7,687 nt of DNA. It comes from Ruminococcus sp. Its GTDB lineage: Bacteria > Bacillota > Clostridia > Oscillospirales > Ruminococcaceae. A program made the translations under genes and the position numbers. The notes under the pieces are model-generated. The model did no database searches. It had not been told where the DNA came from and worked only from the letters and a program-made list of their open reading frames with translations. This document shows positions 1 to 6,289 of the stretch, piece after piece; position 1 is the stretch's first letter, and each line of letters begins with the position of its first letter. The stretch lies in the NCBI GenBank assembly GCA_029063695.1, contig JAIDNR010000423.1:1-7687 (forward strand), given 5' to 3'.

Positions 1-26
1 ATACTGAATATATCCCTTTCTTAAAA

Positions 27-2225
27 TCATTTCATGAAGAAATTATTGTCAATGAGACTGATTTCGTTATCTTTCGATGCTTTTTCCATAATAAGAACCA
101 TATCAGCTTCTTTTCTTGAATCAACAATCTCAATATTTTTAGCCTCAAAGAGCATATCAAGGTAATCACCGAGAGAAAACATTGGCTCGTTGTGCAGAGT
201 TCTGCTGTATGTATTGTAAGTAGGTGAGCCGTCAAATATAAGAACTCTGTTTACAACATCGATATAGCCATAATTAATCATTCTGTAATTGCCCGTGAGA
301 TAGTGTGAAAAGAAGCAGTTTTTGCTTGAATAGTGCTTTACTTTCTGGTCAAGTTTATCTACAGCCATAATGCCGACATAGACTTCCTGTAATTCCTTGA
401 AAGTGGGAACACCGTAGTATATATTGATATTTGCAGTAATTTCCTTTAAGTTGCTGTTAAGGTCAAAATCAATGTATTCGGCAGCATCACTGTGGGTAAT
501 ATCACCGCTGTAGACGATAGAACCGCCTGTAGTTCTGAAATTACTGCTCCAGCCGATACTTATATTTTTTCCGTCAATATCAAGAGCAGATGCGTGTAAA
601 TCGACATCAACACGGGTAGGGTGATTCCAGTATACAAAAAATCTTAGTCTGTCAGCATTTTCAGGAAGCTTTATTGCAAGACCGCTTCGGAGATAACCAC
701 CCTCGTCAGATTTCTCATTGCAGTTGATAACGGACATATCAATGTCATAATTATGGAAATCAAGGTATACTTTCTTACCTTCTAAGCCTGTTATGATACT
801 CTTCATGCGTTCGGCCAGTGCATACTCACAGATATTGAATACATTTTTTGCACGTTCAATAATGCTGGTTATCTCAGCTTTTTTAGCTTCAAATTCCACA
901 CGTTTTTCCTCATTGGTCTTTTTATTTGCAAAAACTTCCTTTGCCTGCTGTTCTCTGTAGATATTGAATGCTTCAGCAGTATAGTCATCGCCGTATTCAA
1001 AGTCATCATCGAAACGGATTGGTTTTTCTGTGAACTCAGCATCAGGGTCAAAGTTTCTGTATTTGCTGAGTGTTTCACCGAATTTGTTAAGAGTTGTGAC
1101 TAAAGTCTGTATGCTGAGCTTCTCTGCATTATTTGCAAGTGCAGATTTTAATTTATCCTTTGAACAGCCTTTTTTGATAAGCCAGTTGATTTTACGGAAT
1201 AGTTCACCCGGTCTTGCCGAAATGAAGTCAATAGCCTCGTCGGGATTTGTATTAATCAGTTTAACGGCGGTACTTGCCCACGAACGAAGTTCACCGTTCA
1301 TAAGCTGATTTACAGCAAGTTTGTGTTCGGGATTTCTCGCAAGAGTACCGAAACTTATAAATGGTAGAATAACCTTGATTCTCTCGGCTTTTTTATCCGA
1401 AAGAACAAGATTGTCCCTGAAATCCCTTGATGGATATGATTCAAGAAGTTTTACAAGTACTTTTTTCTGTGAAGTCCTGAAATGATAGTGACTTCTTGTG
1501 AGTGTATAATCAATGCACTTCCATACATCGCCCGTATGCTGGCATATAGCCTTGAGTGCGGTGATTTTGCCTGAACTGTCAAGATTTTCATTTATAAAAA
1601 TATAATAGAAAAGTTCAAAAAGATTCTGTTTGAATGGCACACGGAGTACGGAGAGCTGTTCAGAAGTGCAGAATCCGACAGCCTGCTTGACTATAAGAAG
1701 TTCTTTATCCGTCATTCTCTCAGATTTGCCCGTGACTTTCGATACAGCCTTTATGTACATCTCCTCTTCGGGAATAAGTCCGATTACTTTTGATTCAAGA
1801 AGTCTTGTATCTTCCTTTATTTTCTTAGGTGCATTCGGATTGGGTAACCAGCCTTTTTCAACGGGAGTACCCATTATCAGTTCCATGCCATAAGTTGACA
1901 TATAGTGCAGAATCTGATGAAAACGGAACTGTGCTTCACTGAGTTCCATAACCTGAGCAGGAAAATCGGGATACATCGGGGCAGCCTTTACGTCGCCGAT
2001 AAGACTTTTTACATGGTTAAAGAAACCGTCAAGACTTTCACTCCGGCTTAATCTGACAATATCTTTTGAGGAAAGAGTATAGCCGATGTTTATAAGTTCA
2101 TCATTGACAGTCATAGCCTTGACAAGATTATCTTCACCGAGTTCTTCAGATGATTCCTTGAAACTTACAAGTCTCAATTCAGAGAACAGAAGTTCCGAAA
2201 AACTTGTTCCGATTTTGTTTTCCAT
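27..2225 (-). CDS. TerD-like domain protein, resembling the MXAN_6230/SCO0854 family (732 aa)
   Basis: The start is the ATG at 2225, preceded by GGAGGT (2234-2239) with 8 nt spacing. The open frame runs 34 codons further upstream, but only through RNA unit 1 and without a ribosome binding site. Residues about 60-400 look all-helical and repeat-like and include PGELFRKINWLIKKG near 336-352, which I associate with the MXAN_6230/SCO0854 family. An acidic and then lysine/glutamate-rich stretch (about 402-462) is a likely coiled coil. Residues about 515-640 look TerD-like: FVYWNHPTRVDVDL (DVD at 540-542), then a GW, then VYSGDITHSDAAEYIDFDL. TerD domains bind Ca2+ and occur in tellurite and stress systems. 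A tail of about 90 residues completes the protein. No signal peptide, membrane segment or RING cysteine cluster is visible, so it is probably cytosolic. No terABC genes are nearby. The TerD-like call is fairly firm, the family name less so, and the function is unknown. Confidence 0.72.
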   Translation of the reverse strand: MENKIGTSFSELLFSELRLVSFKESSEELGEDNLVKAMTVNDELINIGYTLSSKDIVRLSRSESLDGFFNHVKSLIGDVKAAPMYPDFPAQVMELSEAQFRFHQILHYMSTYGMELIMGTPVEKGWLPNPNAPKKIKEDTRLLESKVIGLIPEEEMYIKAVSKVTGKSERMTDKELLIVKQAVGFCTSEQLSVLRVPFKQNLFELFYYIFINENLDSSGKITALKAICQHTGDVWKCIDYTLTRSHYHFRTSQKKVLVKLLESYPSRDFRDNLVLSDKKAERIKVILPFISFGTLARNPEHKLAVNQLMNGELRSWASTAVKLINTNPDEAIDFISARPGELFRKINWLIKKGCSKDKLKSALANNAEKLSIQTLVTTLNKFGETLSKYRNFDPDAEFTEKPIRFDDDFEYGDDYTAEAFNIYREQQAKEVFANKKTNEEKRVEFEAKKAEITSIIERAKNVFNICEYALAERMKSIITGLEGKKVYLDFHNYDIDMSVINCNEKSDEGGYLRSGLAIKLPENADRLRFFVYWNHPTRVDVDLHASALDIDGKNISIGWSSNFRTTGGSIVYSGDITHSDAAEYIDFDLNSNLKEITANINIYYGVPTFKELQEVYVGIMAVDKLDQKVKHYSSKNCFFSHYLTGNYRMINYGYIDVVNRVLIFDGSPTYNTYSRTLHNEPMFSLGDYLDMLFEAKNIEIVDSRKEADMVLIMEKASKDNEISLIDNNFFMK

Positions 2226-2250
2226 AATAATGCACCTCCGCAGATTTAAG

Positions 2251-2270
2251 ATAAAAAGACAGCGGCAAGC
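2251..2270 (-). terminator. Possible intrinsic terminator/attenuator formed by the 3' arm of RNA unit 1 and a T-run
   Basis: In the minus direction the 3' arm of the unit 1 outer helix, GCTTGCCGCTGTC (2270-2258), is followed directly by TTTTTAT (2257-2251). The 13-bp G/C-rich helix plus U-tract has the form of a rho-independent terminator, although the helix closes a 112-nt structured interior rather than a short loop. If it works, transcripts from the promoter at 2664-2692 end near 2251, giving an RNA of roughly 400 nt. Read-through would be needed to express the TerD-like gene 26 nt further on. This is inferred from the sequence alone. Confidence 0.4.
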
Positions 2271-2395
2271 TATTCGATAACATACAATCCATACAGCTAA
2301 ATTTGACACCGGCGACCCGTAGGTCACTCCGGCGTGGACTCAAAATTTTAAAAGGAGGTTATCTGTTAAGCAATACGGATACGCTTGCCGCTGTC
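2258..2395 (-). ncRNA. Structured RNA unit 1 (138 nt), last of three tandem units in the transcript
   Basis: The outer helix is 13 bp and perfect (2258-2270 with 2383-2395, GACAGCGGCAAGC against its complement). The inner helix GATAAC/GTTATC pairs 2276-2281 with 2358-2363, 5 nt in from the outer arm at 2270. The minus-strand conserved blocks are GATAACCTCCTTTT (2363-2350) and GTATGGATTGTATGTTATC (2294-2276). Between them lies a long hairpin: 2299-2306 with 2340-2347, CACCGG with CCGGCGTG (2307-2312/2329-2336), and GACC-UACG-GGUC (2325-2314). The UACG loop closed by C-G is a UNCG-class tetraloop when read as minus-strand RNA. I do not recognise the RNA family. Confidence is for the presence of a conserved RNA structure, not for a function. 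Confidence 0.75.
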
Positions 2396-2410
2396 AATGA
2401 TTTTAAAGTG

Positions 2411-2530
2411 TATGGCAGACAGTCTGATAACACACATTCATACGGAAAATACTAACGGCGTCTTTCGACACTCCGTTTCCCTGCGTAATAAAAGGAAGTT
2501 ATCATAAATTCCGCAGAAACGTCTGCCATA
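2411..2530 (-). ncRNA. Structured RNA unit 2 (120 nt), middle of three tandem units
   Basis: The outer helix is 10 bp and perfect (2411-2420 TATGGCAGAC with 2521-2530). The inner GATAAC/GTTATC helix pairs 2426-2431 with 2498-2503 and again lies exactly 5 nt from the outer arm. Conserved minus-strand blocks are GATAACTTCCTTTT (2503-2490) and GTATGAATGTGTGTTATC (2443-2426). The apical hairpin nests TAC/GTA and GGAAA/TTTCC (2441-2448 with 2476-2487), AACGG/CCGTT (2454-2458/2473-2477) and GTC/GAC around a four-base loop (2463-2466), which is GAAA (GNRA class) in minus-strand RNA. An extra complementarity, CTGCG (2481-2485) with CGCAG (2512-2516), would cross the inner helix as a pseudoknot. Function unknown. 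Confidence 0.75.
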
Positions 2531-2538
2531 ATTTGATA

Positions 2539-2638
2539 TGACAGGCAATCCGATAACATACAGTCCACACAACATATAATTTTCAATCGTGAAATCATAA
2601 AAGGAGGTTATCAAGATAGCTGCGGGACACGCCTGTCA
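2539..2638 (-). ncRNA. Structured RNA unit 3 (100 nt), first of three tandem units in the transcript
   Basis: The outer helix is 8 bp and perfect (2539-2546 TGACAGGC with 2631-2638). The inner GATAAC/GTTATC helix pairs 2552-2557 with 2607-2612, 5 nt from the outer arm as in the other units. Conserved minus-strand blocks are GATAACCTCCTTTT (2612-2599) and GTGTGGACTGTATGTTATC (2570-2552). The apical part is much shorter than in units 1 and 2: a plain A/T-rich hairpin TTTCA/TGAAA (2581-2585/2590-2594). The unit begins about 18 nt after the predicted transcription start, so it is the 5'-most domain of the transcript. Function unknown. Confidence 0.72.
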
Positions 2639-2663
2639 CAAAAAAACATTAATGATATTGTTA

Positions 2664-2692
2664 ATTATAGCACATTCGACAGAAAAAGTCAA
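2664..2692 (-). promoter_or_regulatory. Strong sigma-A-type promoter for the RNA array and the TerD-like gene
   Basis: On the minus strand the -35 box is TTGACT (2692-2687), the spacer is 17 bp, and the -10 box is TATAAT (2669-2664) with an extended TGC just before it. The predicted start is near 2657. Just upstream of -35, about 2695-2720 is made of A and T runs, like an UP element. Promoters this close to consensus are typical of abundant stable RNAs. It points away from rnfB and into the three RNA units, giving a leader of about 430 nt before the ATG at 2225. Confidence 0.85.
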
Positions 2693-2734
2693 GGCTTTTT
2701 TTAAAAAATATATAAAAAATCCTCTGTGTGATTA

Positions 2735-2759
2735 TGAATTTACCCCAAAAAGTTAGACA
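2735..2759. mobile_element. Probable remnant of an IS3-family terminal inverted repeat
   Basis: On the plus strand ACCCCAAAAAGTTAGACA (2742-2759), preceded by TGAATTT, closely matches the form of IS3/IS150-type ends as I remember them (a TG tip, a C-run, AAAAAGTT and AGACA). No transposase fragment and no second end are visible in the window. If real, it is a solo end left between rnfB and the RNA-array promoter. The identification is from memory of the family and short enough to be chance. Confidence 0.35.
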
Positions 2760-2774
2760 ATCGACAGTCTTTTT
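2747..2774 (-). terminator. Weak terminator-like hairpin after rnfB
   Basis: In the minus direction, four bases after the rnfB stop, AAAAAGAC and GTCT-aac-TTTTT flank an 8-base loop. The G/C core is only the 4-bp AGAC/GTCT, followed by a 3-nt offset and five T. It is nearly symmetrical and could act weakly in both directions. It overlaps the possible IS end. No better terminator is visible between rnfB and the next promoter. Confidence 0.3.
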
Positions 2775-2778
2775 ACGT

Positions 2779-3558
2779 TCAGTGAATCGCCTTGACAGGA
2801 CAGGCAGATTTGCATAGTCCGCATGATGTACATCTATCATGGTCTATGGAAGCATGGAAATTTTCTACTTTTATTGCACCGTTCGGACATTTCTTCTCGC
2901 ATATCTTACAGCCTATACAGCCGTTTGAACAAGCAAGCTTAGTTGCTTTTCCGTTTGCGGCGGACGAACAGAGAACGTCCACAGTGTTTGATTTAGGCTT
3001 TATTGAAATAAGATGATTCGGGCATGCTTTCACACATTGACCACACGCCTGACAGAGTGACGGATTTATTTTTGCAAGTCCGTCTTTGATTTTTACTGCA
3101 CTGTATTCGCAGATTTCTGCACAGTCGCCGAGACCGATACAACCGTACTTGCACATACCGTTACCGCCGTAGAAACGCTTTACAGCTTTGCATGACTGAA
3201 CACCATTGAAATTGAACTGAGATTCTGTTGCATTGCAGTCGCCGTTGCAGTGAACTACAGCAGTCATTGGAATTACATCATCAGCGGAAGTACCAAGGAT
3301 TTCGGCGATTTTACTTGCAGAATTCGTACCGCCGGGACGACACAGATTAGTCGGGGCATTATTATTTACAACAGCATCTGCATAGTCCGCACAACCTGCA
3401 TATCCGCACGCACCACAGTTTGCCTGAGGAAGTGCCTCGCCGATTTTTTCTATGCGTTCATCAACTTTCACATAGAATACTTTTGAAGCAACAGTGAGAA
3501 GTACGCCTGCAAGAACTCCGCAAATACCCAGAATAAGGGCAGGAATAAGATAAGTCAT
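2779..3558 (-). CDS. rnfB: Rnf complex subunit RnfB, polyferredoxin (259 aa)
   Basis: RnfB takes electrons from reduced ferredoxin (or gives them back) and passes them into the membrane part of the Na+/H+-translocating ferredoxin:NAD+ oxidoreductase. One N-terminal membrane helix (about 3-25) anchors it. Next comes the family-typical cluster motif in ALPQANCGACGYAGC, with C48, C51, C56 and C73. Cysteines 104, 108 and 123 follow. Then come two pairs of ferredoxin-like motifs: C136/140/146/150 (the CxxxCx5CxxxC variant) with C169/172/175/179, and C214/217/220/224 with C243/246/249/253. This predicts about five [4Fe-4S] clusters, the long clostridial form rather than the short enterobacterial form. 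The ATG at 3558 has AAAGGAG 9 nt upstream, and rnfA ends 16 nt before. Last gene of the operon. Confidence 0.96.
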   Translation of the reverse strand: MTYLIPALILGICGVLAGVLLTVASKVFYVKVDERIEKIGEALPQANCGACGYAGCADYADAVVNNNAPTNLCRPGGTNSASKIAEILGTSADDVIPMTAVVHCNGDCNATESQFNFNGVQSCKAVKRFYGGNGMCKYGCIGLGDCAEICEYSAVKIKDGLAKINPSLCQACGQCVKACPNHLISIKPKSNTVDVLCSSAANGKATKLACSNGCIGCKICEKKCPNGAIKVENFHASIDHDRCTSCGLCKSACPVKAIH

Positions 3559-3574
3559 AGCTGTTCACTCCTTT

Positions 3575-4153
3575 TTAACTAAAAAGACCCGAAAATCCCA
3601 TGAAACTTACCGATACTATGGAAGCGGCGATGAGAGTTGCGGGAACTCCCTTGAAAGTTTCAGGAATATCAGCATATTCAAGTTTTCTGCGTACTCCCGA
3701 AAAAATTACAAGAGCAAGCATAAATCCCAGACCGCCGCCGAGTGCATTTATAATTGACTGTAAAAAGCTATAGTTGTTGTCGATATTCAGTACAGTTGCA
3801 CCGAGTACAGCACAGTTCGTGGTAATCAAAGGGAGGTAAACTCCGAGCGATTTATATAACGACGGAACAAGTTTTTTCAGTGCGGTTTCGACAAGCTGAA
3901 CAAAAAGTGCTATCACAAGAATAAATACAACAGTATCAAAATATTCCAGTCCGTTTGGAACAAGTATTCCATGATGAATGGGATATGTAACAATTGTTGC
4001 ACAAATCATTACGAAAGTAACGGCGATTCCCATACCCGATGCACTGTCGAGCTTTTTTGATACTCCGAGAAAAGGACATATTCCCATAAATTTCGAAAGT
4101 ACGAAGTTATCGGTAAGCATAGCCGAAAGCAGAATTACACCTAAAGTTTTCAT
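3575..4153 (-). CDS. rnfA: Rnf complex integral membrane subunit RnfA (192 aa)
   Basis: RnfA is a six-helix membrane protein that pairs with its paralogue RnfE in the core of the Rnf complex. In Rnf and Nqr structures the two subunits hold a [2Fe-2S] cluster inside the membrane through conserved cysteines. Both expected cysteines are here: C26 in KFMGICPFLGVS and C114 in TTNCAVLGAT. The inverted half-repeat typical of the family shows in the two Cys-containing helices. Length is normal. The ATG at 4153 overlaps the rnfE stop as ATGA, and AAGGAGG lies 10 nt upstream, so translational coupling to rnfE is likely. rnfB follows after 16 nt. Confidence 0.97.
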   Translation of the reverse strand: MKTLGVILLSAMLTDNFVLSKFMGICPFLGVSKKLDSASGMGIAVTFVMICATIVTYPIHHGILVPNGLEYFDTVVFILVIALFVQLVETALKKLVPSLYKSLGVYLPLITTNCAVLGATVLNIDNNYSFLQSIINALGGGLGFMLALVIFSGVRRKLEYADIPETFKGVPATLIAASIVSVSFMGFSGLFS

Positions 4154-4824
4154 TTGTTATCGTCCTCCTTATCGCATTTTCCAGACATGGGACAGTTTGT
4201 GCAGTCCGCACATTTAATTTCCTGAGGCGGTTTTTTGTGTGAAATCTTATTTACAATGGCAATTATAACTCCGAGAGTGAAGAATCCGCCTGCGGGCATG
4301 ATAAACAACAGCATTGGATTTTCATGAATCACGGGAATATCCATGCCGAACCACTGTCCCGCACCGATTATTTCACGGACTGAACCCATAAGAAACAGTG
4401 CAAGAGTGAATCCGATTCCCATGCCTACTGCGTCACAGGCAGAAGCTATAACACCGTTTTTACTTGCAAACATTTCAGCACGACCGAAAATAATGCAGTT
4501 TACTGTGATGAGAGTGAGGTAAATTCCGAGACTTTCATAAAGCGATGGTACAAAGCCTTCCATTAAAAAGCCAATAAGCGTAACAAAACTTGCGATTATT
4601 ACAATAAAGGCAGGTATACGCACTTTGTCGGGAATAACTTTTCTTAGTGCGGATATAACGATATTCGAGCCAAGAAGTACAAAAGTAGTCGCAAGACCCA
4701 TTCCTATACCATTCATAGCCTGAGTTGTAACGGCAAGCGTAGGACACATTCCCAGAAGCATTACAAGCGTTGGATTTTCTTTGATTATACCTTTTGTGAG
4801 TTCTTTTCCGAGATTATCTGCCAC
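4150..4824 (-). CDS. rnfE: Rnf complex integral membrane subunit RnfE with Cys-rich C-terminal tail (224 aa)
   Basis: Six-helix paralogue of RnfA that completes the intramembrane [2Fe-2S] site and ion path of the Rnf complex. The conserved cysteines are C27 in LLGMCPTLAVTT and C110 in LITVNCIIFGRAE. The start is a GTG at 4824 with a full AAGGAGG 9 nt upstream. It lies inside the end of rnfG, an 11-nt overlap, which suggests coupled translation. After the last helix (ends about 192) comes a cytoplasmic tail with C205, C208, C211 and C217 (CxxCxxCx5C) and an acidic end. The tail resembles a small metal or Fe-S site and is not part of the catalytic core I know for this family. Confidence 0.96.
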   Translation of the reverse strand: MADNLGKELTKGIIKENPTLVMLLGMCPTLAVTTQAMNGIGMGLATTFVLLGSNIVISALRKVIPDKVRIPAFIVIIASFVTLIGFLMEGFVPSLYESLGIYLTLITVNCIIFGRAEMFASKNGVIASACDAVGMGIGFTLALFLMGSVREIIGAGQWFGMDIPVIHENPMLLFIMPAGGFFTLGVIIAIVNKISHKKPPQEIKCADCTNCPMSGKCDKEDDNK

Positions 4825-5344
4825 TTAAAATCGCCTCCTTGTTTTCTGTATATACTTTCAATGCGGTATCAACGGCTTTTTTCATTCCATTTGAAGAAAA
4901 AGTAGCACCGCTTATCGAATCAAGCGGAACGTCTGTTTCAGATGCACCATAGAACTGTTCACGGAAATCGGCATTATCACGGACTTTAGAACCAAGTCCG
5001 GGAGTTTCGCCCAGCGAGACAAATTCTATTCCCGAAAGTACGCCATTTTCGTCTATACCGATAAGAACGTTTATACCGTCTTTGGAATAACCGTCGGCAA
5101 CAACCTGTACAGCAGTCTTTCCGTCAGGAGTTACGGCAATCGCCTGTACTGAATCCTCACCAAAATTATCATCAAGAAGTGTACTTTCAGTCTGTCCGAA
5201 AAGAGATTCAACGCTTGAATTGAACCTTATTTGCTTCTGTTCGGCAATATTTTCCTTAGTGAGTTCATGGGCGAATACAAGCAGGAGAGAGGCGACAATG
5301 CAGATTATTGTCAGAACTATTGACGGCATTATATTTTCTTTCAT
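4814..5344 (-). CDS. rnfG: Rnf complex FMN-binding subunit RnfG (176 aa)
   Basis: RnfG carries a covalently bound FMN on the outer face of the membrane and relays electrons within the Rnf complex. One N-terminal membrane helix (about 7-25) is followed by an extracytoplasmic FMN-binding domain. The flavin-attachment motif is SGAT at 145-148 (D-S-I-S-G-A-T-F-S-S), with T148 as the predicted phosphoester-linked residue. The ETPGLGSKV motif at 113-121 is also typical. The ATG at 5344 overlaps the rnfD stop (ATGA), and GGAG lies 11 nt upstream. A second Met at residue 6 is a possible alternative start. The gene's 3' end contains the rnfE ribosome binding site and GTG start. Confidence 0.96.
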   Translation of the reverse strand: MKENIMPSIVLTIICIVASLLLVFAHELTKENIAEQKQIRFNSSVESLFGQTESTLLDDNFGEDSVQAIAVTPDGKTAVQVVADGYSKDGINVLIGIDENGVLSGIEFVSLGETPGLGSKVRDNADFREQFYGASETDVPLDSISGATFSSNGMKKAVDTALKVYTENKEAILSGR

Positions 5345-6279
5345 GATTTTTCACTCTCCTTTTTTGCACCGAATACTTTTGTACGTGTAAGCTGTTCTAT
5401 GTACGGTGTAAGAACGTTCATAAGCAGAATCGAGAAAGACACACCCTCAGGGAAAGAGCCAAAATGTCTTATAACAAAAGTGATTATTCCACAGCCTATG
5501 CCGAATACTATCTTTCCTTTTGTTGAAATCGGAGTTGTTGCATAATCCGTAGCCATAAAGAATGCACCGAGAAACAGTCCGCCTGAAAGTATCTGATACA
5601 ACGGGTCATCACCTGCAATGAACGACAGGAGTGCAGCAGTGCCAATAAATGCTATTGGCGTGGCAGGATTGATTATTTTTCTTGCAATTAGATAAAGTCC
5701 GCCTATTAACAGTGCCAATGCACTTGTTTCACCGATACAGCCACCTGTATTTCCTATGAATAAATCAAGATAAGACGGCAGTATATCACCCTCACCCAAA
5801 GCAAGCGGAGTTGCACTCGTAACAGCGTCGGGATTATGCCAGAAAAACGGATTAATCCAGTTTGTCATGATTGAAGGGAAACTTACCATAAGTACGATTC
5901 TTGCGGTTATGGCAGGATTGGCAAAGTTCTGTCCAAGACCGCCGAAAAGCTGTTTTACTACTACAATGGCAACAAATGAACCAATTATCGGAATCCACAG
6001 CGGAACAGTTGACGGCAGATTCATTGCAAGTATCATACCCGTTACAACGGCTGACAAATCGCCTATAGTATTATCACGCTTCATCAGCTTTCTGCACAGA
6101 AACTCAAACAGTACACAGCTTGCAACGCTTACGGCAGTTACAATAAGGGCAGGAAAACCGAATGCACAGCACCCGACGGACAGTGCAGGAAGAAGTGCCA
6201 TACATACATTGAACATTATTTCAGATGTTTTCATATAGTTATCGTCGTGCGGAGACGGCGAAACAACAAGTCTGTTCAT
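5341..6279 (-). CDS. rnfD: Rnf complex integral membrane subunit RnfD (312 aa)
   Basis: RnfD is a multi-helix membrane subunit related to NqrB that carries covalent FMN and forms part of the ion-translocating core. The N-terminus VVSPSPH is typical of the family. Several hydrophobic helices follow, with FANPAITAR at about 119-127. The flavin-attachment threonine is T157 in VTSATPLALG: the motif reads TSAT instead of the commoner (S/T)GAT, but the threonine is kept. The downstream GNTGGCIGETSALALLIGG (176-194) and MATDYATTP (242-250) are also conserved family segments. The ATG at 6279 has GAGG 8 nt upstream, inside the stop region of rnfC (10-nt gap). The 3' end overlaps rnfG by 4 nt. Confidence 0.96.
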   Translation of the reverse strand: MNRLVVSPSPHDDNYMKTSEIMFNVCMALLPALSVGCCAFGFPALIVTAVSVASCVLFEFLCRKLMKRDNTIGDLSAVVTGMILAMNLPSTVPLWIPIIGSFVAIVVVKQLFGGLGQNFANPAITARIVLMVSFPSIMTNWINPFFWHNPDAVTSATPLALGEGDILPSYLDLFIGNTGGCIGETSALALLIGGLYLIARKIINPATPIAFIGTAALLSFIAGDDPLYQILSGGLFLGAFFMATDYATTPISTKGKIVFGIGCGIITFVIRHFGSFPEGVSFSILLMNVLTPYIEQLTRTKVFGAKKESEKS

Positions 6280-6289
6280 GTTTTTAACC

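Noticed and set aside
2226..2327. A 34-codon N-terminal extension of the TerD-like protein, starting at an ATG at 2327.
   Set aside because: It is read through RNA unit 1, has no ribosome binding site at 2327, and its sequence does not look protein-like. The ATG at 2225 has GGAGGT at ideal spacing.
2350..2612. AAAAGGAGGTTATC on the plus strand as three ribosome binding sites for small plus-strand genes.
   Set aside because: No start codon follows at a workable distance and no open frame continues. The promoter and tetraloops support the opposite strand, where this is an anti-Shine-Dalgarno-like block.
2258..2638. MITE or CRISPR-like repeat array.
   Set aside because: Unit lengths differ (100-138 nt), the outer arms are unrelated in sequence between units, and there are no uniform repeats and spacers. 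Mobile or CRISPR repeats would keep identical ends.
27..2657. Classical type III toxin-antitoxin locus (ToxIN-like).
   Set aside because: The layout is similar, but those RNA repeats are about 35 nt and the toxin about 170 aa. Here the units are three to four times longer and the protein is a 732-aa TerD-like protein.
2226..2660. yybP-ykoY manganese riboswitch, often upstream of TerC-family genes.
   Set aside because: The typical conserved elements of that riboswitch as I know them are absent, and the gene carries a TerD-like domain, not TerC.
2684..2704. Hairpin AAAAAG/CTTTTT next to the -35 box as a terminator.
   Set aside because: It has a single G-C pair and overlaps the promoter; it reads better as the A/T-rich upstream element.
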